Assembly (NCBI GenBank): GCA_008933995.1
Contig: WARS01000043.1
Span: 2,718,001 to 2,782,000, forward strand
Direction of reading: 5' to 3'
Length of the DNA stretch: 64,000 nt
Source: Datnioides undecimradiatus
Lineage: Eukaryota; Chordata; Actinopteri; Lobotiformes; Datnioididae
In this document: in pieces, positions 1-14,409 of the stretch
Layout: each line of letters begins with the position of its first letter
Numbering within the stretch: the stretch's first letter is position 1
The notes under the pieces: model-generated
What the model saw: only the letters and a program-made list of their open reading frames with translations
Databases searched by the model: none
Told to the model about the DNA's origin: nothing
Program-made: the position numbers and the translations under genes

Positions 1-2351
1 GCTGCAGATCCTCAACACACGGCATGAGATCTTCCAGGGAGTAGCCGGTCATCTCCACTAAGGACTTAGGCTGAGGAACAGGCAATCACGTTTGTGTGCA
101 TAGTTCAAGTTTGACTTGACTAAAAATACACAATGGCTCATGTAGACCATTCAAACTTACCCATGAGCCACCACTCACTGTGTGGTTGGCCAGGATGTAG
201 GCTGCAGCTGCTGTCTGTGAAGGTAGGTACTTCAAGAAGGGGTCTGAATCCACCAGACTGAGCTCCCCGAGGTACTGAAAGTGTATCATGAGTCAAGTTA
301 CATGCAATTCATGTAGATAATGACACATTAACTGCAAGATCCTCTCCCTGTTTATTTCAAAATGCTTCATTCAAACAGCTCGGCCATATTTATAATATTT
401 GGCAATGTTTCCTGCACACTCACCATTGCCAGGTTTTCCACCTGCTTGTTAACTGAATGGTGGAGGAAGTAGTGGGTGAGAAACTGGTTGATGGTCGGTG
501 CTGCCAGATCAAAGGAAAGCACTTTAAGCACCAGATGCTCCATTCTTAACACTTGCTTCTTGGTGTAGGTGTCATCTGTGATGTAAACAAACTCTGCCAC
601 CTCAGGGGGGTAGATCTCCTCAAACTTCCTGCATTTGAAAACATTTAAATCGTTACTTTACATAGGGAAAGGACAGCCAACCAACTTGGTTGAGTGAGAA
701 TTGTAAAATAATGTATACATACGATGCCAAGAGCATGGCAGCAGTCCCAACCAGCTGGAGCTTCCCCCTCAGGACAGACATGGAGGAGAGGAAGCGGTCG
801 ATGTAGTTTACAGCCAGATAAAGTGTCTCGTTCTGGAGCTTGTACTCCTCTCCAACCTCAACCAACCAATCGACCAGGATGGCCCTCATGCTGTTGGTGA
901 TGTCAGGTTGCTTCTTCATGTAACCTGCTTTAGGTCTGGTTTTTACCTGGCGAGCAACATCAGAACGTTCAAACTTTAGATATTCAAACGTATTTTGAGA
1001 CAAACTATGAAGTGGAGATGCAGTTTATAGTACTAGCTTAAAAAGCTACTTCATTCTCACCTCCATCTCCCTCAGGTACGCATGGATTTCGGCAGCATAT
1101 TCTGGGACCTCATTTACATTGACTGGTTTCTCCTCCCCCTCGACAACAGACATGTCCATGGGAGAATCTGAGCAAAGGAAAACATAACATGAAGTGCCAA
1201 TTTCATTAACGTTTTAGACAAGTGAGGGTACATTTTCCCACTTCAGGCTAGGTTCTGTTCTTCTAGGTATTTACAACTCACCATAGCTGACATCCATTGC
1301 CGATGGAATGGCAATGGTGGCCAGGGGTTGTCGAAGCCGTGCCACAGCATTGTCGATTTCGAGGGGAGAATCCTCAACGACCGACTTCGCTCTGACAGGC
1401 TCGACCACCTGCTGTGGCTTCTTGGTGCAGGCGCCATCAGGCTCATCAACGTGGATCTGGAAAGCGGGCTGTTTGGCGGAGGGCTTCTCGTAGCAGCTTT
1501 TACTGAAATCTTCGTTTTTGCAGGACAAGGGCTGTGAGGACTCCTAGAGGCAGAGAACCAGGTCAGTACAGATCATTGTCCCACAAGGAAAATAGAGAAC
1601 AGTGCACCAAGATTAAAAGCACTGCACTTTGCACAGAGTACAATTAAAAGGTTATGATTTATTAAAGAAAGTGAACAGGGGCATGGGGATAAAACAAAGT
1701 GGTAGATTGCGTGGGGAAATCAAAAGGCAATTGTGATTATTGCACACGAGATAAATTGAACCAACCCGCATCTTAATAGTATATCAGAGGGCACTTGTGT
1801 CTGATGCACCACCTAAAACGGTTACTGACACGGGAACGAGGGGGATACCTCATGCACAAGTCTTTGGCTCTCTAATTAAAATCTTCAACAAGTGTAGCAC
1901 TAATGGGTGATATTAAAATGGCGGACACCCTGGGTAACTATAGCTATAACTCGGATTTAATGAAACGGGTCAGCAAATTTGTAAAATAAACTTCATGAGA
2001 TTATTAACTTTTAAGTGAATGAGTTGCCTCCAAAACCTACAATGCAAATCCCCCCCCCCCCCCAGTCATAAATACAGTCATTAGCAGACAGTAGCCTTTG
2101 AGCTAGGCGAGCCACTTAGCATCGCTAGCCCGACTAACCTGCTTGGAACCGCGCTGGATTTTGCTCCGCTGGTTGTTCTGCAGGGGTCCCAGGACGGTTC
2201 TGCCGGCTGCTTGTTTCGGTGGCAGGTTTTCTTGGTTTTCGCTTGCAGCAGCATGCCGGTTTTTCAGCGAGCCTCTCAGCCTTAGCCCCACATTCTCTTG
2301 ATTGTGATGGCCGCTAGCCGCGCTTGCCTGTCCCCTGTTAGCTCCTGACAT
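1..2351 (-). CDS. ccna2: Cyclin A2 (7 coding exons seen; 3' end cut by window edge)
   Basis: Cyclin A2 activates CDK2 and CDK1 in S phase and G2 and is destroyed by the APC/C in mitosis. Exons on the minus strand are 2139-2351, 1282-1543, 1061-1167, 723-946, 424-628, 161-274 and 1-70 (partial). Every junction is GT-AG and phase runs through, giving 398 residues of an expected 420-430. The start MSGANRGQ at 2351 is the first in-frame ATG of exon 1. Residues 51-59 (RTVLGPLQN) fit the destruction box RxxLxxxxN. The cyclin box follows, with the MRAIL motif in exon 4 and [13 protein letters not shown] at the exon 4/5 join; these contact the CDK and the RxL substrate groove. A second cyclin fold begins near [12 protein letters not shown]. 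The last helices are outside the window. The sequence is far closer to human CCNA2 than to CCNA1 or B-type cyclins. Confidence 0.97.
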
Positions 2352-2900
2352 GTTTCCCCTCAAACACAGAGTCCCAGCTTGTCTCCGTTTGCTAACCACG
2401 ATACTACAGCTGCCGTGTGAGCTCTCGTACGCGGACAAAAAAAAATATATATGTACAGTCAAAAACGAGTTCAAAAGGTCGCGTATGGGCAGCTATATCG
2501 AGGCTAGCATTAGCTGCTACCTTGCCGAGGAAGGTTAAAGAACAGTTCACGATCAAAACTAAACTGTTGAGATGGCAACGACACGTAGAACCGCTGTGCT
2601 AAAACAAATACAGTGGCAAAAAATAAAGCACAGTCGGTGTTGCGATAACTTAAATACGTAAAAATTGTTCTTAAGTCGCCATATTCGTGAGTTCCGAGAT
2701 TACTACCAACCTGCAAACAAGAGCGCTAGCCTCGGTCCATTTACCCACACACTTGTAGGGATGTTGCTTTCTCTCAGTTCAAGTAGCCCGCGAGGATTGA
2801 AACGAGCCAATCACAGGCAGCACAGGGAGTGGCGTACGAGATGGTACGGGAGCCGAAAGAGGACTACATTCGCTTAATTGCAAATTCAAAACCGGTTTGA
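2352..2900 (-). promoter_or_regulatory. ccna2 5' UTR and promoter region
   Basis: This is the sequence immediately upstream of the cyclin A2 start codon. It contains a CDE/CHR-like pair at 2470-2483, a CCAAT box on the plus strand at 2806-2813 (GCCAATCA), and repeated GCTAGC or GCTAAC hexamers at 2391, 2503 and 2725. There is no TATA box near the start, as expected of a cell-cycle promoter. The transcription start cannot be fixed from sequence alone. Confidence 0.55.
2470..2483 (-). promoter_or_regulatory. CDE/CHR-like cell-cycle element of ccna2
   Basis: On the minus strand the sequence reads CGCGA, three bases, then TTTGAA. The human CCNA2 promoter has CGCGG, four bases, then a TTGAA-type CHR bound by DREAM and B-MYB/FOXM1 complexes. 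Here the position (about 120 bases before the ATG) and order fit, but the spacing is one base shorter and the CDE has one mismatch. Confidence 0.45.
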
Positions 2901-3914
2901 CAGATTTGAACGTATGGACGGACGTTATATAGAAGCAGCAGCTGCGGGATCATTACAGCCAGGGCAGACAATAGAGCAACGTCTGAACTGAAATCGAATT
3001 TGCAGCAATTGTACATTATTTGACATAGAAACGTTGCATATTTAAGTAATTTTGGTTATTTGATTCATTATTGTATTTAAATAGTCACATATTTTAATGG
3101 AATCATTATGCAGCATTTTTTAGCATAATTATCTTTATTTACACTGAGATAGCATTTCAACGTCGTTGTTCCAGGTTGGGCCAGTCTTCAATACTGCACA
3201 CATCATATTTCATCACATTTCATAAAATTCATCATCTACAGATGTAATGGAGTAAATGTGCTTAGTTTGCATCACTGTAATGCAGCTACAGTGCTGTACC
3301 ACATTATTTGCGTTACTTGGAGTTCACAAAATTAGTGACAAAGATGTGATGTGTTAAGATGATAAGACGTCAAGATAATTGATTAATTTACTTTCCAATT
3401 TAGCAATCAAGTGAAAGCATATGAATAATAATTTAACGAATGAGACTTCCGTCGCATCAACATTTGTACTGGTTCACTACACTTTATATCGGCCCCTTGA
3501 ATGATGACTCCTACAATGATTATAAATAACATTTATTTAGGAGCAGGACCTCACAGTCCTATGGTGATTATGACATAAAAACATACATTTTGCGTGCCTC
3601 TAATGGATTTGCATTTGGTCGCTGAATTTCCAACCCTAAACAAAAGCTTAGCAACTAACAAAAACAGGAACCTGCTCTACTACTGTCAACTTTGTAGTAG
3701 TTTATTAACGACAACTCTTTTTCAAACAATGCTATCAAAAGATATTATGAATATTTAAATATTGTACACCATAGTTTGGACAAACAGTTTCTAAAAGAAT
3801 GTGTGATAGCTTGATAGACACTGCTAGAAACATAAAACAAAAGTTTTGTATTTACAATACAAAAAAAAACACAAATAAACCCATGTGAATAAATACATTC
3901 TGATCTACATATCA
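2901..3914. other. Spacer between ccna2 promoter and bbs7 stop; bbs7 3' UTR
   Basis: This AT-rich stretch has no coding potential that I can support. The part nearest bbs7 is its 3' untranslated region. A minus-strand AATAAA lies at 3532-3537, about 380 bases after the bbs7 stop. Nothing else is recognisable. Confidence 0.5.
3532..3537 (-). terminator. Polyadenylation signal, probably for bbs7
   Basis: A consensus AATAAA on the minus strand sits about 380 bases downstream of the bbs7 stop codon. It is the closest clear consensus signal, but use is not shown. Confidence 0.5.
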
Positions 3915-8571
<4,657 letters not shown>

Positions 8572-9140
8572 CTTCTTTAACCACAGGTTAACTTATCTTA
8601 GAGGGATCAAAAGGATATTAAAAATCTTAGAGCAGGTTATCCGGTCATAAAACCACGTGGATCATTAGTTGCAGTCCACCATAGCCACACGCCATTCACA
8701 ATCTGCTAAACTGTCCATCCGAATTTAAAGACGATAGTGGTTAAGAGAGAGACTGGGATTAACTATCTATGGCAAGGAGATTAGCTCGACGTGCTAACGT
8801 TAGCTAGCAGGCTAATTGGCTAACACGATTTCTTCGCACGCCAGCTGTCAGCTCTGGTGGACAGAACTAATCTGTGATAAAGTCTGCCGAGCAACTTCAA
8901 AACTTCTGAAACCAGCCCCGGTCTGTATATGTCGTGTAACGGAGATGAAGCTCCCGTTTAAGGCGAATATTTGGCATCAACGTCCGGAGCTGTGCTTCGG
9001 AACCAGATAAACGCGTTGCTAACGGCAACGCTGTATCCGTAACAAACCGTGACACCATTGGATGAGATGGAATGTCGGACATCGAAGTTGTGCTCTGATT
9101 GGCTGACTCTCAATTGGTTCAAAGCCCTCTGGCTCCTGAA
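8572..9140 (-). promoter_or_regulatory. bbs7 5' UTR and promoter region
   Basis: This region lies upstream of the bbs7 ATG. It has no TATA box. A dense cluster of GCTAAC, GTTAGC and GCTAGC hexamers occupies 8793-8824, an RFX-type X-box lies at 9015-9029, and minus-strand CCAAT boxes lie at 9098-9102 and about 9113-9117. This layout suits a broadly expressed ciliary gene. Confidence 0.55.
9015..9029. promoter_or_regulatory. RFX X-box-like motif in bbs7 promoter
   Basis: The sequence GTTGCTAACGGCAAC consists of two half-sites facing each other, GTTGCT and GGCAAC, separated by three bases. The X-box consensus is GTNRCC, 0-3 bases, RGYAAC, so only one base departs. RFX factors drive ciliary genes through such sites, and BBS genes are classic targets. 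It lies about 445 bases before the bbs7 ATG. Confidence 0.6.
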
Positions 9141-9510
9141 TCTCTGTAGCGCTTGCTTTCCAGTGATGCTGCAACTCTTTTATATATTAAATACAACAGC
9201 GTTGTCCTGAGTCCAACCTTTCCTAACTTTACAATGTTAAGGCTTATAAAGGATTAGATATGTACGGACCCAGGCATGTTTTCATTGAATATAATACAAT
9301 CCAGTGCACCACCACTTTATAGGTTGCATTCAATTGTACAGGTGTGAATAGTGTCCCTATAAACATATATATAACATATATATACATATAACAATAATTG
9401 TCTAAGTACAGATAGCTGCTACTGCAGGAACTTTGTGTCAGATTTGTTGATTATGAGGTGAAGATAAACTAGTTAAAAGAAATTACGAGCACAGATCACG
9501 TAGTTCTTTA
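9141..9510. other. bbs7-tmem33 spacer
   Basis: An AT-rich spacer with short TATATA runs around 9366-9390. I see no gene or recognisable element. Relative to human it marks the join between the 4q27-type block (ccna2, bbs7) and the 4p13-type block (tmem33, phox2b, limch1). Confidence 0.4.
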
Positions 9511-10474
9511 ATATTTTATTGGTTTAATTAAGAGATCATTTTATTTTTGTCATAAAAATGTGGTTTGTCTGTAGGCAAATAAACACATTAAACATGGCAG
9601 AAAACAAAAATCAGCATGCATTAAGCAAGGAAACTACAGAGGACAAACAAATGAAGCAAATTCAAAACAGTTTTCAAACTGAGAAACAAGGCCAGGATGC
9701 ATTCAGAAGCATGACGTGCATCACGCAACTCATTTCAAACATGAATTCTATAGCAAAATGTCTGGTACCTTAAAATATCCTATAAAATACAGCGGATGAC
9801 TTGTTTCTCAATTCAACGTCCATTTTGACATCATACCAACAGAGATTTTGCATGTTGTTTAAAGAGTGAGCTGATGGCGTCGATAGACCACATTTAAAGT
9901 TAGCATTTAGACAAATCATAGCATCGTATGCACATTAAAAAGTAACTAGACTAGGCAGAAACGGCAAACAAACCCCATCCTCCATCTGTCCAAGCCGAAC
10001 ATAATTTTTTAAAAAAGAGCATTTTTAATGATGTATAAGTACATTTTCATTTAAGTTACTAATCTCAGAATGTTAATGTTTCATCATAGAGTAAGAAATC
10101 TTCATGAATAAATAAGGATATAAGAGGAAAAAAATAATAACAGCCAGTACATACAGAACACAGCTGATGTCTGCTGCGCTTCATCCAGTGAACATAGCAG
10201 AGTGAGGGGTGTCCACTGCTTGAATGAGGTCACATTAAAGAGATGGGGAAAGAAATATCACCGTGAGACTTCAGTGCATTACTGGCTGGTCCTCAGCTGT
10301 ACTCAAATATTCAGACAAGCTGGAGCACAGACTGCAAAGTTGACATTCAAAAAACAGTTCCTTCTGTTGATGGCAATGTCTGTCCCCCATCAGAGTTTAA
10401 GTCACATCCTAAATGGTGGAAAAAAAAAAAAAAAACCCAAAACGTATAGAAAACAAGACTTTTATACAGTGTAA
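9511..10474 (-). other. Probable tmem33 3' UTR
   Basis: This is non-coding sequence after the tmem33 stop. Minus-strand AATAAA signals lie at 9540-9545 and 9515-9520, about 930-960 bases past the stop. An A-rich run lies at 10420-10435. The extent is inferred from these signals only. Confidence 0.5.
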
Positions 10475-13239
10475 TCAGACCCCCGTGGGGGCGAGGCGGC
10501 TGATGAAGGCGATACTGCTCAGGCACATCCTTCTGAAGAAGACGGGGCAGGCGGGCTTCATGATGAAGTGCTCCAGAAGAATTCGCAGCTCTGTGAACAA
10601 GGTGCTGTGGGGTGGGGGGTGGGGTGGGGGACAGGTTTGTTTAAATCTCAACTCTAGACTCCACAATCTGAATTCTCTCTCTGTCTTGTTCGAACAACAG
10701 AGAGCTCTGGCTGGCTACATCAGCTTTCAGCGTAATGTTTTATAATGCTGGACGACAGTGTGTTAGTGCGTCCCTGCAGAACATACAGAACGTAGACCAA
10801 CACTGGATTTGACAGATGAAAAACCAGCGCCCAAGTGCACTCGGATGGAAAAAACAATCCAACTGCATCACTGTTTCTGGATTACCTCAGACATTAGCTC
10901 TCATTTCTACACTGTGTTCTCTTATACAGTAAACCGATGTTTACTGGATAACATCTTACCGGCAGTATGGGTTTCTTCTGGATGTGTAGCGCAGAGTGAG
11001 GAATCGGTAGTAAATGAAGGGCAGCAGCAAGCTCCCCTGGCCACTGTCGGAAAGAGGAAAAGTGAAAATTTAACATTACGCCGTAAACGACTGACAACAC
11101 AGAAAACGTTTGTTGCTCATAATCTGAAAACAAAACACATCTGAGGGCGGCTGGCGTTTACCTGAAGAGCATGAAAACAGTGGCTGGCATCAAGAAGATC
11201 TCGTTGCAGGCGATGAACTTCAGGATGTTCTGCTGATTGGATGTGAGTTTGTCCAGGAGGTTTCTGATAAACATCAGGCTGCTGGGGCCCATAGACTGCG
11301 AAGAAAGACAAGAAGATCAAACAACAACAACAACAACAACGCTACTGCAAGTCAAAACTTTTTTTTACATTAAATATTAACGCACAGGAGCAAGTGTGGA
11401 GGTAATCGCATTATCAATCATTTTTATTCGATCTGAAGTTGAATTTGGGTCTGTGGTCTCTTAGTGGCTGGTTGATTGAGGAGATAATTAAAACACCATT
11501 TGGCCAGCGGCAATTTCCCACCTGTGGGCCGCACAGTGTTCGCGTCATCCATTTTTAACTAACACCATTAAAAGTTAGAGCGGCGGCTGCTTCTTATACT
11601 CACATCAAGGACTTTCTTTGTGTAGGTAGTTGCGTGAAGCAAGGAGAAGAGGAAGACCGGGAAGATGCTCACTGGACATAAATGTTAAGGATCATGTGAC
11701 AGATAACGAACCAAACACATTTACCGCAGTTATACGGTTTACAAAACTGTATTTGACTAGACATGATTTTAGATTTCAGTTATTAAAATCATGCGTTTTG
11801 CTGATGCTGAAGCGTGTGAAGTGTGAAAGCAAAATACCACAACCGCTGACTACAGAGTTGAGTTGCAGCTGCGCCAAAAGTGATTTCGAAGTGCTTCTTA
11901 ATGATTCAAACATTTAAAATAAGGACAACAGTCATTAATCTTGCAGTCCCAAGACTACCCAAGATGCTATCCATTTGTTTTTTTTCCTCTTATTTAAAAG
12001 GTGAAAGGATACTTGTGATGGGATAGGAGTTGACCAGGATGAGTGAGTACAGCAGGTAATGGCAGCTGTCCTCCTGAAGAGCCTGTGCCAGGAAAGCTCT
12101 GCTCAGCTGGAAGCGTGGAAGCCTCTGATGCAAGCGCAGCGCACTGGTGAGGGCGTTTGCCAACAGGGCTCGCTGATAAAAGTTGGCCGCCGCATAGGGT
12201 CTGAAAAACACACGCGGGCACAGATATGCTGACGATAATTCAGGCGGGGAGAAAAGAGAAGAGGGCGACACGCTGTCATTGAGGGAACTCACCCCAAAAT
12301 TGGTAGAATAAACATTACGGAGCAGTAGACGGTGAAGAGCCGCGAGAGCCACATTGCAGTCTCCAGCTTGTTGCTCATCAAAAATTGCTGTGGAAGAAAG
12401 AAACAAAACACGGATCAATCACTTCCAGTATAACACTGTGGGTGGATGAACTGTGCTATGGTTTAAGGAAATGTGCTGGTGCACCTTTGTTATCTGCTGT
12501 CATTTGCTGTTTCTGGGCCATTTAAAATGACTGAGTGGGTCTGCTGTTATATCTTGTATCCTGAAAACTGTTTGACTGGGAGGCTTCACTCACAATCCCC
12601 CAGAGGTCAACATGAGACTGCCGAACTAAAAAAAAAACCAACTTAATTCAATATGGCAGATGATGTTCTAACCCTTTCATCAAAAGTCAGGAGACGAGAT
12701 GCAGCTGCAACTCGTGAATACCCTGGGCCTTCAGCTGACATGGGCCGAAAAAACATGTAATCAGAAAAATGGCCGACAAGTTCTGAGGTGACGTCTTCAC
12801 ATGTCCTGTTTGTCAGACCGCGCAGTCCAAAACCCAAAGACACTCAGTTTATGGCAGGAGGACAACAATAACAATAAATAAAGATGGAATCCTTGATTTT
12901 TTTGCCATTTCTGCCCAAGAAATTGCATAAATGATTAAGTGATGAGAAATCATTTAAAGTTATACAACCTTTGTGTAACTCACAACCATTTCCATTATAC
13001 CATGAATACTGAGGTTTCCACAAATTTTGGTTAACTGATGGTTTCGCCATCAGGGACTACTTTCTTTTAACAAACTCCTTCCAGAGCCTCTGACAACATC
13101 ACACGTTTGCTGTTGTAGACTGAGTGTGACCAGCATCTTTCCGTGTCGAATCAGTAGACTGCACCTCACAAGGGGAGAGACATCAGCTTACCACTGGCCC
13201 TAGCTGGGGAGGGGGACTTTGTTGTTGTGTGTCAGCCAT
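10475..13239 (-). CDS. tmem33: Transmembrane protein 33 (complete, 248 aa)
   Basis: TMEM33 is a multi-pass protein of the ER and nuclear envelope, related to yeast Pom33/Per33, that binds reticulons and affects ER tubules and the stress response. Seven coding exons: 13192-13239, 12293-12387, 12013-12200, 11604-11671, 11162-11295, 10960-11043 and 10475-10604, 747 bases with stop, all phases continuous. Human TMEM33 has 247 residues. The start MADTQQQSPPPQLGPV at 13239 matches the family's MADT start. Diagnostic segments include KLETAMWLSRLFTVYCS, FYQRALLANALTSALRL, LAQALQEDSCHYLLYSL, NILKFIACNEIFLMPATV and FISRLAPTGV at the end. Hydrophobic stretches that would span the membrane lie near residues 30-45, 85-130 and 160-195. 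A probable acceptor just before the ATG (exon edge 13259) shows that the 5' UTR is split. Confidence 0.97.
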
Positions 13240-13840
13240 CTTTGGGAGTGTTGGGTGGTCTGTTTACGGAAAAAGGAGAAAAAAAAAAAGGTCACATGAT
13301 GACAAACACATTATGAAGCAATACTGACTAGTCATGCTGACACATTGCACTGCTAATCTTTCAAAGGGCTACAACTAATGGTTACTGCTTATTTATCAAT
13401 TATGTTTTTGTTAAGAAATATTGAAAATTCACATCAATCATTGTCTAAAGATCCACATTCAAAGAGAGTGTTGTCCGACAGATCAAATAATAATAATATT
13501 CCTGCTGTGGCATACAAACAGAGAGAAGCACGAACTTCTCACATAAAGACACATGTGATGTTTGGCGTCCTGGAACAATTACGCGAACATCCAAATAGTT
13601 TCCAGCAAGTTTTCATTCATTCAATCGACAAATATACTGAACTGTTAATGCTTTGCGGTATAACCCTTCAGTGACCTCGGAGTCACAGGTCGCCGTTTTG
13701 CAATAGCAATTTTAGCTCACAAACGTTTCACGCTGGTGTAGCTTTTAAATCGTAAACAGATGATAAGAAGGTGGAGATGAATCACAGCTCTGTTGACATA
13801 TTAACTTAGCTAAATAAACCAGGGTACTACGTGAAAAGAG

Positions 13841-13875
13841 TGAAGGTGTTAGCCGCAGTGAGGCTAACACCTTCA
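13841..13875. repeat. Perfect 14-bp inverted repeat, 7-base loop
   Basis: The arms TGAAGGTGTTAGCC (13841-13854) and GGCTAACACCTTCA (13862-13875) are exact reverse complements around GCAGTGA. It sits in the 5' UTR intron of tmem33 and could fold into a stem of 14 pairs in RNA, or be a relic of a tiny palindromic insertion. No family is recognised. Confidence 0.75.
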
Positions 13876-14349
13876 TTGTAAAACCTACATTGGACCTAAA
13901 GGCATATTGCGTCTATCGCTTGGTCCAACTTAAACACGGGTGGAGGATGTAAGTTTGCTAAACTAGCCCATAGCAACAATAGATGAGGAATCAAGAGCCA
14001 TTGTGGTTTACATGTGCTAACATGATGCTAGCTAACGTTACCAGCAGCAGGTGGGTCTAGAATATTCTGTTACCATCGTTACTAGCATGCAAGCTAACGC
14101 GGCGCTTCCGCTAGCTCGGAAATGTATGTTACACTGATTACGCCGGCTAGCGTTTCAGCTGCTACAATGAGCACCACCTACTCCTGGTTGTTCATAAATA
14201 TATATGTATTGGCCATTAAGCAGACAGCTTACCAGCTTCACAGCGTCGATCTGTTACCTTTGCGTGCTAGGTTAAAAATGACAGACTGCTAGTCATACCA
14301 CACTGGAGTAAATGATCAGCTGACCTTCTGAAGCGAGACGTGAAGGAAG

Positions 14350-14357
14350 TCTCGCGA
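14350..14357. promoter_or_regulatory. TCTCGCGA box (BANP-type), tmem33 promoter
   Basis: TCTCGCGA at this position matches eight of ten bases of TCTCGCGAGA, a core-promoter motif bound by BANP in vertebrate housekeeping genes. It lies beyond the probable non-coding first exon of tmem33. Confidence 0.4.
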
Positions 14358-14396
14358 TATTTTAGAACGATACTCCCTAGCTCGTGCACAACACTC

Positions 14397-14409
14397 CCCC
14401 CTCTAGTGG
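14397..14409 (-). promoter_or_regulatory. CTCF-like motif, minus orientation
   Basis: The minus strand reads CCACTAGAGGGGG. This differs from the vertebrate CTCF core CCASYAGRKGGCR at one position. It lies at the left edge of the gene desert, next to the tmem33 promoter. Confidence 0.35.

Larger units (their letters stand above)
13240..14396 (-). promoter_or_regulatory. tmem33 5' UTR, first intron and promoter
   Basis: Upstream of the ATG a pyrimidine tract followed by CAG gives an acceptor after 13259, leaving 20 bases of 5' UTR in the coding exon. Likely donors for a non-coding first exon are GTAAGC at 14227-14232 or GTAACA near 14251-14256. The stretch 14016-14151 carries six GCTAAC/GCTAGC hexamers. 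A TCTCGCGA box at 14350 may mark the core promoter. An unusual perfect inverted repeat lies in the intron at 13841-13875. Confidence 0.5.

Noticed and set aside
12643-12843. Open frame in tmem33 intron 1
   Set aside because: No family resemblance and no splice signals in phase with tmem33.
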